A stretch of DNA of 26,691 nucleotides, taken from Candidatus Omnitrophota bacterium. Lineage in GTDB: Bacteria; Omnitrophota; Gorgyraeia; Zapsychrales; Zapsychraceae. Shown here in pieces: positions 7,771 to 14,832 of this stretch. The notes under the pieces are model-generated. The model worked only from the letters and a program-made list of their open reading frames with translations, had not been told where the DNA came from and searched no databases. The DNA lies in the NCBI GenBank assembly GCA_020430005.1, contig JAGQKQ010000004.1:1-26691 (forward strand), in the 5' to 3' direction. Within the stretch, counting starts at the first letter, position 1. Every line of letters begins with the position of its first letter. Position numbers and translations under genes: made by a program.

Positions 7771-8091
7771 ATGGCTAGAAAAGAAAGTGAAGCAGATGAT
7801 CCCATAGAAATGATCGGGATACAACTGCCTAATCAAACAGAAGAGCAATTAAGAGATATGGCCCTTTGCTTTGCGGAGGAATTTGTTCGCGAAGGATGGA
7901 GTGAAGAAAAGCTGGTGAAAATGTTTAAAAATCCTTTTTATCAAGGCCCTTACATGGTTTGGAAACAAAAAGGCGATGCATACGTTAAATCAGTCATAAA
8001 GGATGCTGTGAATATGTGGCGTCCTAATATATCAAGAAGACGTGATTTTTTGCGTTCAAATAAGGAGGAAGACCATGAGTCAAGTATATAA
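7771..8091 (+). CDS. Small conserved-looking protein between the alpha and beta genes
   Basis: I do not recognise a named family. ATG 7771 is preferred over TTG 7765 because the AAAAAAGGAAG tract fits it better; this gives 106 residues. The protein is acidic to neutral, with no signal peptide, no membrane segment and a single Cys. It looks helical: 'TEEQLRDMALCFAEEFVREGWSEEK' then 'MFKNPFYQGPYMVWKQKGD'. The gene starts 15 bp after the alpha stop and overlaps the beta start by 17 bp, so it is translationally coupled to both subunits. A cytoplasmic assembly factor or tightly bound small subunit is plausible. The location between nxrA and nxrB is the main clue. Confidence 0.75.
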   Translation: MARKESEADDPIEMIGIQLPNQTEEQLRDMALCFAEEFVREGWSEEKLVKMFKNPFYQGPYMVWKQKGDAYVKSVIKDAVNMWRPNISRRRDFLRSNKEEDHESSI

Positions 8092-9313
8092 CTGGCAACT
8101 CAACCGAAAGATGGAGTATCCTCATCAAGAGCATCATCCTAAAAAGCAATTTGCTTTTGTATTTAATTTAAACCGGTGTATTGGTTGCCAGACGTGTACG
8201 ATGGCTTGTAAATCAACATGGACTTTTTCTAAAGGCCAGGAGTACATGTGGTGGAACAATGTCGAAACGAAACCATATGGCGGGTATCCTCAATTCTGGG
8301 ATGTTAAACTTCTTGAAATTCTCGAAGCTCTTAATCCCGGAGGTCAAAAGTGGAGCGGGGATACGTTTGAAGGGATGACGGTTTTTGAGGCGGCTAAGAA
8401 ACAAGTTGGGGATCAGTCATCGCGAGTTGCTGGATATTTACCAACCGATGAAGAATGGCGTTTCCCTAATATCTATGAAGATAATTCTGTCGGGAAAAAG
8501 GGCAAAGAAAACGAATATGACAAAGAAGGGGCTAAGCTTCCCGAACATAAGACATGGTTTTTTTATTTAGCGAGAATCTGTAATCATTGCACCTATCCCG
8601 GATGTTTAGCGGCTTGTCCACGCAACGCAATCTATAAACGTGAAGAAGACGGTGTTGTTCTTGTGGATCAACAGCGTTGCCGGGGTTATCGTAAATGTGT
8701 TGAAGCCTGTCCTTACAAAAAGGCAATGTATCGCCCATCAACAAGAATCACTGAGAAATGTATTGCCTGTTATCCTCGTTTGGAAGGAAAAGATCCTGAA
8801 ACAAAGGGGCAACCAATGGAAACACGATGTATGGCTGCGTGTATTGGCCAAATCCGGCTACAGGGATTGGTAGATATTGATCAAAACGGTGGATGGGCCG
8901 AAGACCGATATAATCCGCTTTATTATTTGATAAAGGTCGCTAAAGTGGCGTTGCCTTTGTATCCGCAATTTGGTACAGAACCTAACGGGTTTTATATTCC
9001 TCCTCGCTGGGTACCGAGAACATTTTTAAAACAAATGTTTGGCCCTGGAGTAGATCACGCGATTGACTCTTATATGGTCCCTGACCGGGAACTGTTAGCT
9101 GTTCAACAGCTTTTTCGACGATCTAATCAAATTATTTTTCGGTATGAAATAAAGAAAGGGCCTAAAGTTTTTGAGACCGAAATTCATGGAAAACCCTTTA
9201 CCATGTATAACGATACAATCATTGCTTATAATAAATCCAATAAAGAAATATTCAGAACTCAAGTAGAGGAGCCTTTTTATGTCCGACCAGACAAGCACCA
9301 AAACTCAATCTGA
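8075..9313 (+). CDS. nxrB: Nitrite oxidoreductase/nitrate reductase-type beta subunit (four Fe-S clusters)
   Basis: ATG 8075 follows AAGGAGGA and gives 412 residues. The protein starts 'MSQVYNWQLNRKMEYP' and contains 'KGQEYMWWNNVETKPYGGYP', strongly reminiscent of Nitrospira NxrB. Four cluster motifs are visible: C35/C38/C41/C45; C169/C172/C177/C181; C202-x2-Y205-x2-C208/C212, where Tyr replaces a Cys so that a [3Fe-4S] cluster is expected; and C229/C232/C252/C256. It carries electrons from the alpha subunit to the gamma haem. It has no signal of its own, so it should be exported with alpha by the Tat route. In NxrB sequences I remember, the position equivalent to C45 is Asp; here it is Cys, as in NarH. 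The gene overlaps the next one by 35 bp. Confidence 0.9.
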   Translation: MSQVYNWQLNRKMEYPHQEHHPKKQFAFVFNLNRCIGCQTCTMACKSTWTFSKGQEYMWWNNVETKPYGGYPQFWDVKLLEILEALNPGGQKWSGDTFEGMTVFEAAKKQVGDQSSRVAGYLPTDEEWRFPNIYEDNSVGKKGKENEYDKEGAKLPEHKTWFFYLARICNHCTYPGCLAACPRNAIYKREEDGVVLVDQQRCRGYRKCVEACPYKKAMYRPSTRITEKCIACYPRLEGKDPETKGQPMETRCMAACIGQIRLQGLVDIDQNGGWAEDRYNPLYYLIKVAKVALPLYPQFGTEPNGFYIPPRWVPRTFLKQMFGPGVDHAIDSYMVPDRELLAVQQLFRRSNQIIFRYEIKKGPKVFETEIHGKPFTMYNDTIIAYNKSNKEIFRTQVEEPFYVRPDKHQNSI

Positions 9314-10052
9314 CGATGTAGACTTAATTTTATGCCGAAGCCAGCTTTACGGAGCGCTGGCTTACTTTTATCGACATCCAGCCTCGTTACGAACAGACTC
9401 TATAGATAAAGAGCAGAGAGAAATGTGGGAAGAGTCTGTTTCGCAGTTAAGATTTTCAAATAAGCCTTATTTACAGTCAATCATGAAATCTTTAATGCGT
9501 GAGTTAGATAAAATAAATAAACAGGAATGGGTTTCTCTTTATGAAGACTGTTTTTCTCATACGGCACATGGAACGGTTTCAAGTTATGAATTGGAGTATG
9601 GCGAAGAACATACTTATCGTCAACCTCAGCAGTTGGGTGATATCGCTGCTTTTTATCAGGCGTTTGGGCTTAAGGTCAATGAAAAAACTCACGAAAGGGT
9701 TGATCACATCTCAGTTGAATGTGAATTTATGCATTTTCTGAATTTTAAAGAAGCTTATGCCCTGGAACATGATAGCAAAGATAATGCCGAAACTTGCCGG
9801 TTAGCCAATAGCCGTTTTCTTTCTGAACATTTAGGTAGATGGGCTCCATCTTTTGCCATGCGTCTTTCAAAGTATGTTAAAGAAGGATTGTTTAAACATT
9901 TGGCTGATTTTACTTATAGTTTTCTTATTGAGGATTGTAAAAGTAAAGGAATAACACCGGGCTCGTCTGATCTTCCTCTTCGTTCTGTAAATGAGAATTA
10001 TGATTCGGGATGTGTTACATGCTCATTAAAACCGGGATTTCAGTCATCATGA
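9279..10052 (+). CDS. TorD/NarJ-type molybdoenzyme chaperone
   Basis: The 257-residue protein has the all-helical TorD/DmsD character and the family hallmark segment 'YELEYGEEHTYRQPQQLGDIAAFYQAFGL' (split by the E-Y-G motif) followed by 'ERVDHISVECEFMHFL'. Chaperones of this family bind the Tat signal and apo-alpha subunit in the cytoplasm, help insert the molybdenum cofactor and hold back export until folding is complete. ATG 9279 lies inside the beta gene, preceded by GAGGAG, and its stop overlaps the next start codon as ATGA. It is about 50 residues longer than a typical TorD because of an N-terminal extension and a C-terminal tail containing C-x2-C. Confidence 0.85.
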   Translation: MSDQTSTKTQSDDVDLILCRSQLYGALAYFYRHPASLRTDSIDKEQREMWEESVSQLRFSNKPYLQSIMKSLMRELDKINKQEWVSLYEDCFSHTAHGTVSSYELEYGEEHTYRQPQQLGDIAAFYQAFGLKVNEKTHERVDHISVECEFMHFLNFKEAYALEHDSKDNAETCRLANSRFLSEHLGRWAPSFAMRLSKYVKEGLFKHLADFTYSFLIEDCKSKGITPGSSDLPLRSVNENYDSGCVTCSLKPGFQSS

Positions 10053-10978
10053 AGACTAATCAAAACAGCCCTAAAATTATTTTTGAATCTTCCTTTATCG
10101 AAGAAGCCGTCTTTCTTGCAGCAAAATACAATACTAATAAAATCAATGATTCGATTATTCAGAAATTTCATGAAGACAGAGAAAATATTTATCAGAATAC
10201 GACAACAGAAGAGCGGGAACTTGCTTTCGAGACACTTTACAAAGAATATCTTTATAAGCTGAAGATTAGTGAGATTTTTGAAAGTATTATTTCTAAATTT
10301 GTCCTTTTACATCAGCCTAATGTAATCCTATATGTTAAAAAAGTCTGGAGCAAAGGACAGGAGGACACAGAGTTATTTGTTGATGGCGATTTAAGGACGG
10401 TGTGCATAGCTCTGATGGTAAATCGAATTTTACAGCCATTTTGTATCCAAGCTATTCTGCGCCATGACCTGATGCGCATTTGTGATATGCTCGATCCAAA
10501 ATTCCAGTATTCGCCACAAATTCGTTTAGACGGAAAAAGTGAACTGGAAAATAATTTGATCAAAGACCGATTTCGTATTCTTTGGGATATGTACATTGAT
10601 ATACGGCTTAGAAAAAAAGGATATTCTACTCTTAAGTCAGTTGAAGATTATCAAAAGGCGTTTCAAAGGTCGTTTTTCTTTTTAAAAAATAGTGAGAGAG
10701 AGTATATTTACTCTAAGTTAGAGGGATGTGATGATTTAATGCAGATTGATATGATTAATTGGGCGCAGGATGCCAGAAGCATAAAAACTTTAGGAGAAGG
10801 TGGGCTGCGCTGTCCCTTATGTGATTTTACATGTTATGAACCTATTAAGGACTGGTCTGATGAGAAGCTTCGTGTCGCGGAAGCCGTCAAAGAAGAACAT
10901 CCACAGTGGACCATTAAACAAGGTATCTGTCCACAATGTTTTGATCTATATAGTTGTAAAACCAAGGTTAAGGTTTAA
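10049..10978 (+). CDS. Unknown protein with a C-terminal Cys-rich (zinc-finger-like) module
   Basis: I do not recognise this protein. Translation most likely starts at ATG 10049, which overlaps the chaperone stop as ATGA (309 residues). No signal peptide or membrane segment is visible. The body is mostly charged helices. The C-terminal 55 residues carry six cysteines in two knuckles, C255-x2-C258-x3-C262 and C294-x2-C297-x5-C303, which suggests a zinc or Fe-S site. FdhE, an assembly factor for formate dehydrogenase, also ends in CxxC pairs but I cannot align the rest. Its place directly after a TorD gene suggests a role in molybdoenzyme assembly. Its codon use looks like its neighbours. Confidence 0.8.
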   Translation: MKTNQNSPKIIFESSFIEEAVFLAAKYNTNKINDSIIQKFHEDRENIYQNTTTEERELAFETLYKEYLYKLKISEIFESIISKFVLLHQPNVILYVKKVWSKGQEDTELFVDGDLRTVCIALMVNRILQPFCIQAILRHDLMRICDMLDPKFQYSPQIRLDGKSELENNLIKDRFRILWDMYIDIRLRKKGYSTLKSVEDYQKAFQRSFFFLKNSEREYIYSKLEGCDDLMQIDMINWAQDARSIKTLGEGGLRCPLCDFTCYEPIKDWSDEKLRVAEAVKEEHPQWTIKQGICPQCFDLYSCKTKVKV

Positions 10979-10981
10979 TGT

Positions 10982-11353
10982 ATGGCTAACCCAAATGATG
11001 TTAGTAGACGAGAATTTCTTAAAACGATACCAAAATACTTGGTATCAAGTGTGCATGAATTTACCAAAGAGTTAGCTAAACCGACAGATATTAGAGCAGA
11101 AGAAAATGTAGCAGAGGTTATAGATGATGGTAGAGCAAAGATTGCTGAGATTGATACTGATTGCTGTATGGCTTGGGATGGGGGCAGTTGTCAGTTTTGT
11201 TATTTAGCATGTCCTTTAAGGGACAGAGCTATAACAATAGAGGATCAAAAACCGATTATTAATTCATCTATTTGTGATGGGTGTGCAAAATGTTTGACGG
11301 CTTGCAAAACAGTTAACACAAACTTAGCGATTAAAATGGTCGCTATGAATTAA
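10982..11353 (+). CDS. Ferredoxin-type protein with twin-arginine N-terminus (two 4Fe-4S)
   Basis: The 123-residue protein starts with a Tat-like motif, SRREFLKTIPKYLVSS (8-23), although its hydrophobic part is weak. Two cluster motifs follow: C62-x7-C70-x2-C73-x3-C77 and C98-x2-C101-x2-C104-x3-C108. The wide first spacing resembles NapF/NapG/MauM ferredoxins linked to periplasmic nitrate reductases. It starts 3 bp after the previous stop. It could be an electron carrier for the molybdoenzyme or, like NapF, a maturation factor that stays in the cytoplasm. The weak hydrophobic region leaves true export uncertain. Confidence 0.8.
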   Translation: MANPNDVSRREFLKTIPKYLVSSVHEFTKELAKPTDIRAEENVAEVIDDGRAKIAEIDTDCCMAWDGGSCQFCYLACPLRDRAITIEDQKPIINSSICDGCAKCLTACKTVNTNLAIKMVAMN

Positions 11354-11369
11354 ATTATTGGAGGAATTT

Positions 11370-11705
11370 ATGGGAACGATGCCCAAACCACCGGAAACAT
11401 ACGAGGCTTTTGTCGAACGATTTCCTAAACTCAAAGAAGCATGGGAGAAAATTGCAGAAGCAGGCAAAGACGGACCTTTAGAAGAGAAGACCATTCGGCT
11501 CATTAAGTTAGGGATTGCGATTGGAGCTATGAAAGAAGGCGCTGTGCATTCAAGTGCGCGAAAAGCCTTAGCACAAAATATTTCTCAAGAAGAAATTGAA
11601 CAAGCTATCACACTTGCGGCAGGCACTATCGGTCTACCGTCTACAGTAGCCGTGTATTCCTGGATTAAAGATGTTTTGGATAAAAATTATAAATGCTGTG
11701 TATAA
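11370..11705 (+). CDS. AhpD-like / carboxymuconolactone decarboxylase family protein without the redox CxxC
   Basis: ATG 11370 follows TTGGAGGAATTT and gives 111 residues, the normal size for the single-domain family. The core 'TIRLIKLGIAIGAMKEGAVHSSARKALAQNISQEEIEQAITLAAGTIGLPSTVAVYSW' (in pieces) fits the AhpD-like helical fold. AhpD itself carries a CxxC peroxidase-adaptor site just before the conserved His; here the equivalent stretch is GAVHSSARKA, with no Cys, so classical AhpD chemistry is unlikely. The only cysteines are two near the C-terminus. Proteins of this subgroup often accompany redox operons. Function here is unknown. Confidence 0.8.
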   Translation: MGTMPKPPETYEAFVERFPKLKEAWEKIAEAGKDGPLEEKTIRLIKLGIAIGAMKEGAVHSSARKALAQNISQEEIEQAITLAAGTIGLPSTVAVYSWIKDVLDKNYKCCV

Positions 11706-11718
11706 ACAAGGAGAGGCA

Positions 11719-12426
11719 GTGAAGAAATATTATATGTTTTTCAGTTTTGTGTTCATCTTTTGCATCTTTTGTATTTCATCTGTTTCTGCTGCGACAATAA
11801 CAGGTATTGTTAAATACGATGGGGATGCTCCTAAATTTAAAGAAATCAAAATGGATGCAGATCCTATCTGTTTAACACATCACAACAATCCTGTTTATCC
11901 TCAAGTTTTATTGCTTGGGGATGATAACTCGATGGGCAATGTTTTTATTCATATCGTGAGTGGGCTATCGGGAAAGAAATATTCACCACCTAGTGAACCA
12001 GCCATATTAGATCAAAAGGGATGTATGTACGAGCCGCATGTCCTGGGGGTTATGGTTGGGCAGACATTAAAGGTGCTAAACCCCGACGGGACTCTGCATA
12101 ATGTGCATGGCACTCCTAAAGAAAATCAAGAGTTCAATATCGCCATGCCAAAGTTTCGCAAGGAGATTACACGAACATTCGATAAGCCGGAGTTTATGTT
12201 CCCGATGAAATGCGATGTTCATCCATGGATGGGAGCATGGGTTTCGGTGATGGAGCATCCTTTCTTTTCTGTTACAAAAGACGATGGAAAATTTAGAATC
12301 GAAGATTTGCCTGCTGGTGAATATGAAATAGAAGCCTGGCATGAGAAATTAGGGACTAAGAAGGCAACGATAGTTGTTGCTGAAGGCGATACAAAGGAAG
12401 TAAATTTCTTATTTTCAAAACCATAA
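11719..12426 (+). CDS. Secreted cupredoxin-like protein with C-terminal carboxypeptidase-regulatory-like domain
   Basis: GTG 11719, preceded by AAGGAGAGG, gives 235 residues; the frame extends upstream but only into the previous gene. A signal peptide spans about 1-25 (ending 'SSVSAA'). The middle region has a cupredoxin character with a likely type-1 copper set: His127 or His130 in 'TLHNVHG' and C165-x2-H168-x2-M171 in 'KCDVHPWMGAW'. The last 55 residues form a small beta sandwich, 'FSVTKDDGKFRIEDLPAGEYEIEAWHEKL' (in two parts), of the carboxypeptidase-regulatory type. A periplasmic copper electron carrier for the molybdoenzyme is the simplest idea. The short C-x2-H-x2-M spacing differs from plastocyanin (C-x2-H-x4-M), so copper binding should be considered likely, not proven. 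Confidence 0.8.
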   Translation: MKKYYMFFSFVFIFCIFCISSVSAATITGIVKYDGDAPKFKEIKMDADPICLTHHNNPVYPQVLLLGDDNSMGNVFIHIVSGLSGKKYSPPSEPAILDQKGCMYEPHVLGVMVGQTLKVLNPDGTLHNVHGTPKENQEFNIAMPKFRKEITRTFDKPEFMFPMKCDVHPWMGAWVSVMEHPFFSVTKDDGKFRIEDLPAGEYEIEAWHEKLGTKKATIVVAEGDTKEVNFLFSKP

Positions 12427-12437
12427 GGAGGTGCTCA

Positions 12438-12665
12438 ATGTTTGGTTTAGGTGCTGCGGAGCTGTTTTTTATTTTCTTAATTGTGTTTTTTCTGTTTGGG
12501 GCAAAGAATCTTCCTGAAATAGCTAAAAGTATGGGAAAAGCCATAAGGTCTTTTAGAAAAGGAGTTCATGAAATCGAAGATGATATCCAATCAATAAGTC
12601 ATGATATCGATAAAAGCAAAGATGACAGCAAAATATCAATTATACACAAAGAAAAACATGCATAA
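12438..12665 (+). CDS. tatA: Twin-arginine translocase subunit TatA/TatE
   Basis: The 75-residue protein has the TatA plan: a short N-terminal membrane helix (about 5-21), the hinge 'FGAKNLPEIAKSMGKAIRSF' and a charged amphipathic and disordered tail. ATG 12438 follows TAAGGAGG. TatA forms the pore part of the system that exports folded proteins. Its placement inside the operon suggests supply of extra translocase for the exported alpha-beta complex. No tatC is present in the window, so it must cooperate with TatC encoded elsewhere. Confidence 0.9.
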   Translation: MFGLGAAELFFIFLIVFFLFGAKNLPEIAKSMGKAIRSFRKGVHEIEDDIQSISHDIDKSKDDSKISIIHKEKHA

Positions 12666-13605
12666 GAAAAAATTGATAGACTCTCATGGACGCGTTATCC
12701 ATAAATTGCGTGTTCAGATAACGGATGCTTGTAACTTTCGATGTTTTTATTGCATGCCGCAACAGGCACAGTTTACGCCATCGCAAGAGTTGCTTAGTTA
12801 CTCTGAGATAATCGATATTTGCTCCAACCTTGTTGATTTTGGTATTGATGAAATGCGAGTTTCCGGAGGAGAGCCTACATTAAGAAAAGACTTTTGTGAT
12901 ATTATTCGTGGGCTATCTAAACTTCCTGTTGAGCGATTGGGCGTTACGACAAATGGATTCTTCCTTAAAGACATACTGCCAGAACTTAAAGATTCAAAAT
13001 GTCAGCATATTAATGTCAGCCTCGATAGTCTGGATCAAGATACTTTTAGGAAGATTACAAAGACGGAATATTTTGATAAAGCTTTTAAGTCCATTGTTAT
13101 GGCAAAGAAAATGGATTTTCACGTTAAAGTCAACATTGTCATTTTACGAGGAATCAATGATCATGAATTGTTTGATTTTATAAAATTTTCGGCTCAGTAC
13201 GGTGTAGAGGTTCGGTTTCTAGAGCTTATGAAAATAGGCCCCTATCATAAAAACCATTCACAATTATTTGTGCCAGCCCAAGAGCTGATCGAGAGAATAG
13301 AAGATAAAGAGCTCCTTGAGCCTCAATCTGTAAACTGCGATTCGACATCTTTTAATTTTCATACATCATCCGGTGCAAAAATTGGATTTATTGCCTCTGA
13401 ATCGCAGCCTTTTTGCGGATTTTGTTCACGTTTGCGCTTAACAGCAACAGGAAAACTACGGGCATGTATCATGTCGGAAGCAGGTATGAATTTAAGAGGT
13501 GTCAATAAAGAACTATATCCAGAAATTCTACAATCAGTTTTAGGGATGAAACCAACAGATCGCATTGACCACATAAAACAACCGATGTATCAAATTGGGG
13601 GATAG
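12658..13605 (+). CDS. moaA: GTP 3',8-cyclase MoaA (molybdenum cofactor biosynthesis)
   Basis: The likely start ATG 12658 overlaps the tatA stop by 8 bp (315 residues); the longer frame from 12601 lies wholly within tatA. The radical-SAM cluster motif is C25-x3-C29-x2-C32 ('ACNFRCFYCMP'). The second, C-terminal cluster is C253-x2-C256-x13-C270. The protein ends in Gly-Gly, as MoaA proteins require for activity. MoaA starts molybdopterin synthesis by rearranging GTP with MoaC. The other moa/moe genes are absent here, so only this step is linked to the molybdoenzyme operon. Confidence 0.92.
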   Translation: MHKKKLIDSHGRVIHKLRVQITDACNFRCFYCMPQQAQFTPSQELLSYSEIIDICSNLVDFGIDEMRVSGGEPTLRKDFCDIIRGLSKLPVERLGVTTNGFFLKDILPELKDSKCQHINVSLDSLDQDTFRKITKTEYFDKAFKSIVMAKKMDFHVKVNIVILRGINDHELFDFIKFSAQYGVEVRFLELMKIGPYHKNHSQLFVPAQELIERIEDKELLEPQSVNCDSTSFNFHTSSGAKIGFIASESQPFCGFCSRLRLTATGKLRACIMSEAGMNLRGVNKELYPEILQSVLGMKPTDRIDHIKQPMYQIGG

Positions 13606-13612
13606 ACGGATT

Positions 13613-14002
13613 ATGGAGCTAGATGAGAAATGTAAAGAGGTGATCGAGAAAACCGAGTGGATTGCGATTACTACCTCTTCTGAGGAAGGTCCCCATACGG
13701 TTGCTGCTTGGGGCTATCGTTTACGAAAATTTGGCATTCTGGACGGTGGAATTATTCTTCTTCCTGCCGGGAAATATTTCCGAACCGAAGATAATTTGAA
13801 AATAAATCCAAAGATTCAGATACTGATAGCCTCGAGTGAAGTTCAAAGGGAGGGTGGGACAAAAGGCCAGGGATATAGGATTTCGGGTAGTGGCGAAATA
13901 CAGTTAGAAGGAAAAATGGTTAGCCTAGTGAAAAAAGAATTTCCTTGGGCTAGAGGAGCTTTAGTGATAAAGCTCGAAAAATCGGAAGCCCTTATCTCAT
14001 AA
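13613..14002 (+). CDS. FMN-binding split-barrel (pyridoxamine 5'-phosphate oxidase-like) protein
   Basis: ATG 13613 gives 129 residues, starting 7 bp after the moaA stop. The pattern 'EKTEWIAITTSSEEGPHTVAAWGYRL' followed by 'ILLPAGKYFRTEDNLKINPKIQILIAS' is the usual opening of small PNPOx-like flavin or haem-binding split barrels. The later 'GQGYRISGSGEIQLEG' strand fits too. Such proteins reduce varied substrates or bind cofactors; the substrate cannot be named. It is the last gene before a terminator and so closes the operon. Confidence 0.75.
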   Translation: MELDEKCKEVIEKTEWIAITTSSEEGPHTVAAWGYRLRKFGILDGGIILLPAGKYFRTEDNLKINPKIQILIASSEVQREGGTKGQGYRISGSGEIQLEGKMVSLVKKEFPWARGALVIKLEKSEALIS

Positions 14003-14038
14003 GTATTGAAAAATTTATAGGATTCCATTTTTGTTTCA

Positions 14039-14070
14039 ACGTAGGTGTTAAAAGCTCTACGTATTTTTTT
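14039..14070 (+). terminator. Intrinsic terminator after the molybdoenzyme operon
   Basis: ACGTAG (14039-14044) pairs with CTACGT (14057-14062), with one more G-T pair inside and a 10-base loop. It is followed by A and seven Ts (14064-14070). It separates the operon from the hemerythrin gene. Confidence 0.65.
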
Positions 14071-14145
14071 AACGATTCGAGTTCTATATATTGTATTATT
14101 TAATAAATATTGTACAAGATGTTGTATAAAGAATAGGAGAAAGAA

Positions 14146-14589
14146 ATGAGTAACGATACAGTAACAGGTTTTTATTCACATGATCATGATGAGTTAGATG
14201 CTTATATGAAAAGTTTTCAAGAAACAAAAAAAGTAGATTTCTCTAAAGCTAAAAAATATTTCGAAGAATTTAAATATGGTTTAGAAAGGCATATTGAGTG
14301 GGAGGAAAGTATTCTTTTCCCATTATTTGAAGAAAAAACCGGCATGAAGGATTCTGGACCAACGGCTGTTATGCGTGAGGAGCATAAACAAATCAAAGTA
14401 TACCTCCAGACAATTTCTGAGAAATTGTTAAAGGATGATTTAACCACAGATAACGAGGAAGAGTTATTGATAGATTTGTTAACGGCGCATAATCAAAAAG
14501 AAGAAAACATACTTTATCCGGCTATTGATAATGTAGCTTCTGATGAAGAACGAAAAGTTGTGTTTGAGAAAATGAATCTGACTGAATAA
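14146..14589 (+). CDS. Hemerythrin HHE-domain protein
   Basis: The 147-residue four-helix protein has the di-iron ligand set: His14 (in 'SHDHDEL'), His49 and Glu53 ('RHIEWEE'), His80 ('REEHKQ'), His115 and Glu119 ('HNQKEENILYP'). The family binds O2 or nitric oxide, or stores and senses iron. ATG 14146 follows AGGAGAAAG. The gene stands alone after a terminator with a 75-bp AT-rich upstream region, so it likely has its own promoter, though I cannot mark one cleanly. Nearness to an NsrR-like regulator and nnrS favours a nitric-oxide or oxygen protection role. Confidence 0.9.
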   Translation: MSNDTVTGFYSHDHDELDAYMKSFQETKKVDFSKAKKYFEEFKYGLERHIEWEESILFPLFEEKTGMKDSGPTAVMREEHKQIKVYLQTISEKLLKDDLTTDNEEELLIDLLTAHNQKEENILYPAIDNVASDEERKVVFEKMNLTE

Positions 14590-14622
14590 TAGAAAATGAA
14601 TATTTGCCGTAGAGGTACTACG

Positions 14623-14832
14623 ATGTGGGATTGTAAATATCGAACAATTAAAGATTGGTGTAGAAGGCGCAGAACGAAATGCTTCCCGGGTGGGGTTGGG
14701 TGTGTTTTAAAGGGGTTTGAGTTCCCATTAAGAATAGAGGAAGATCCATTATTGATGAAATTAGAGATAAGAAAATGCAGAAAAAGAAAATATGAAGCCA
14801 AACGTAAAAACAGCGATGGAGAATTTGATTAA
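14623..14832 (+). CDS. Small Cys-rich basic protein
   Basis: I do not recognise a family. The frame starts at ATG 14596, but ATG 14623 has a better purine tract (GTAGAGGT) and begins directly at the ordered part: 'MWDCKYRTIKDWCRRRRTKC' then 'FPGGVGCVLKG'. The four cysteines are spaced C-x8-C-x6-C-x6-C, which suits a small zinc or Fe-S knuckle. The C-terminal half is very basic and low in complexity. It overlaps the next small gene by 41 bp. Coding status is likely from the organised Cys pattern and coupling, but not certain. Confidence 0.5.
   Translation: MWDCKYRTIKDWCRRRRTKCFPGGVGCVLKGFEFPLRIEEDPLLMKLEIRKCRKRKYEAKRKNSDGEFD

Noticed and set aside
12601..12657. Longer moaA start
   Set aside because: The extra 19 residues lie entirely within tatA and have no homology to MoaA N-termini; ATG 12658 restores the expected cluster position (C25, C29, C32).
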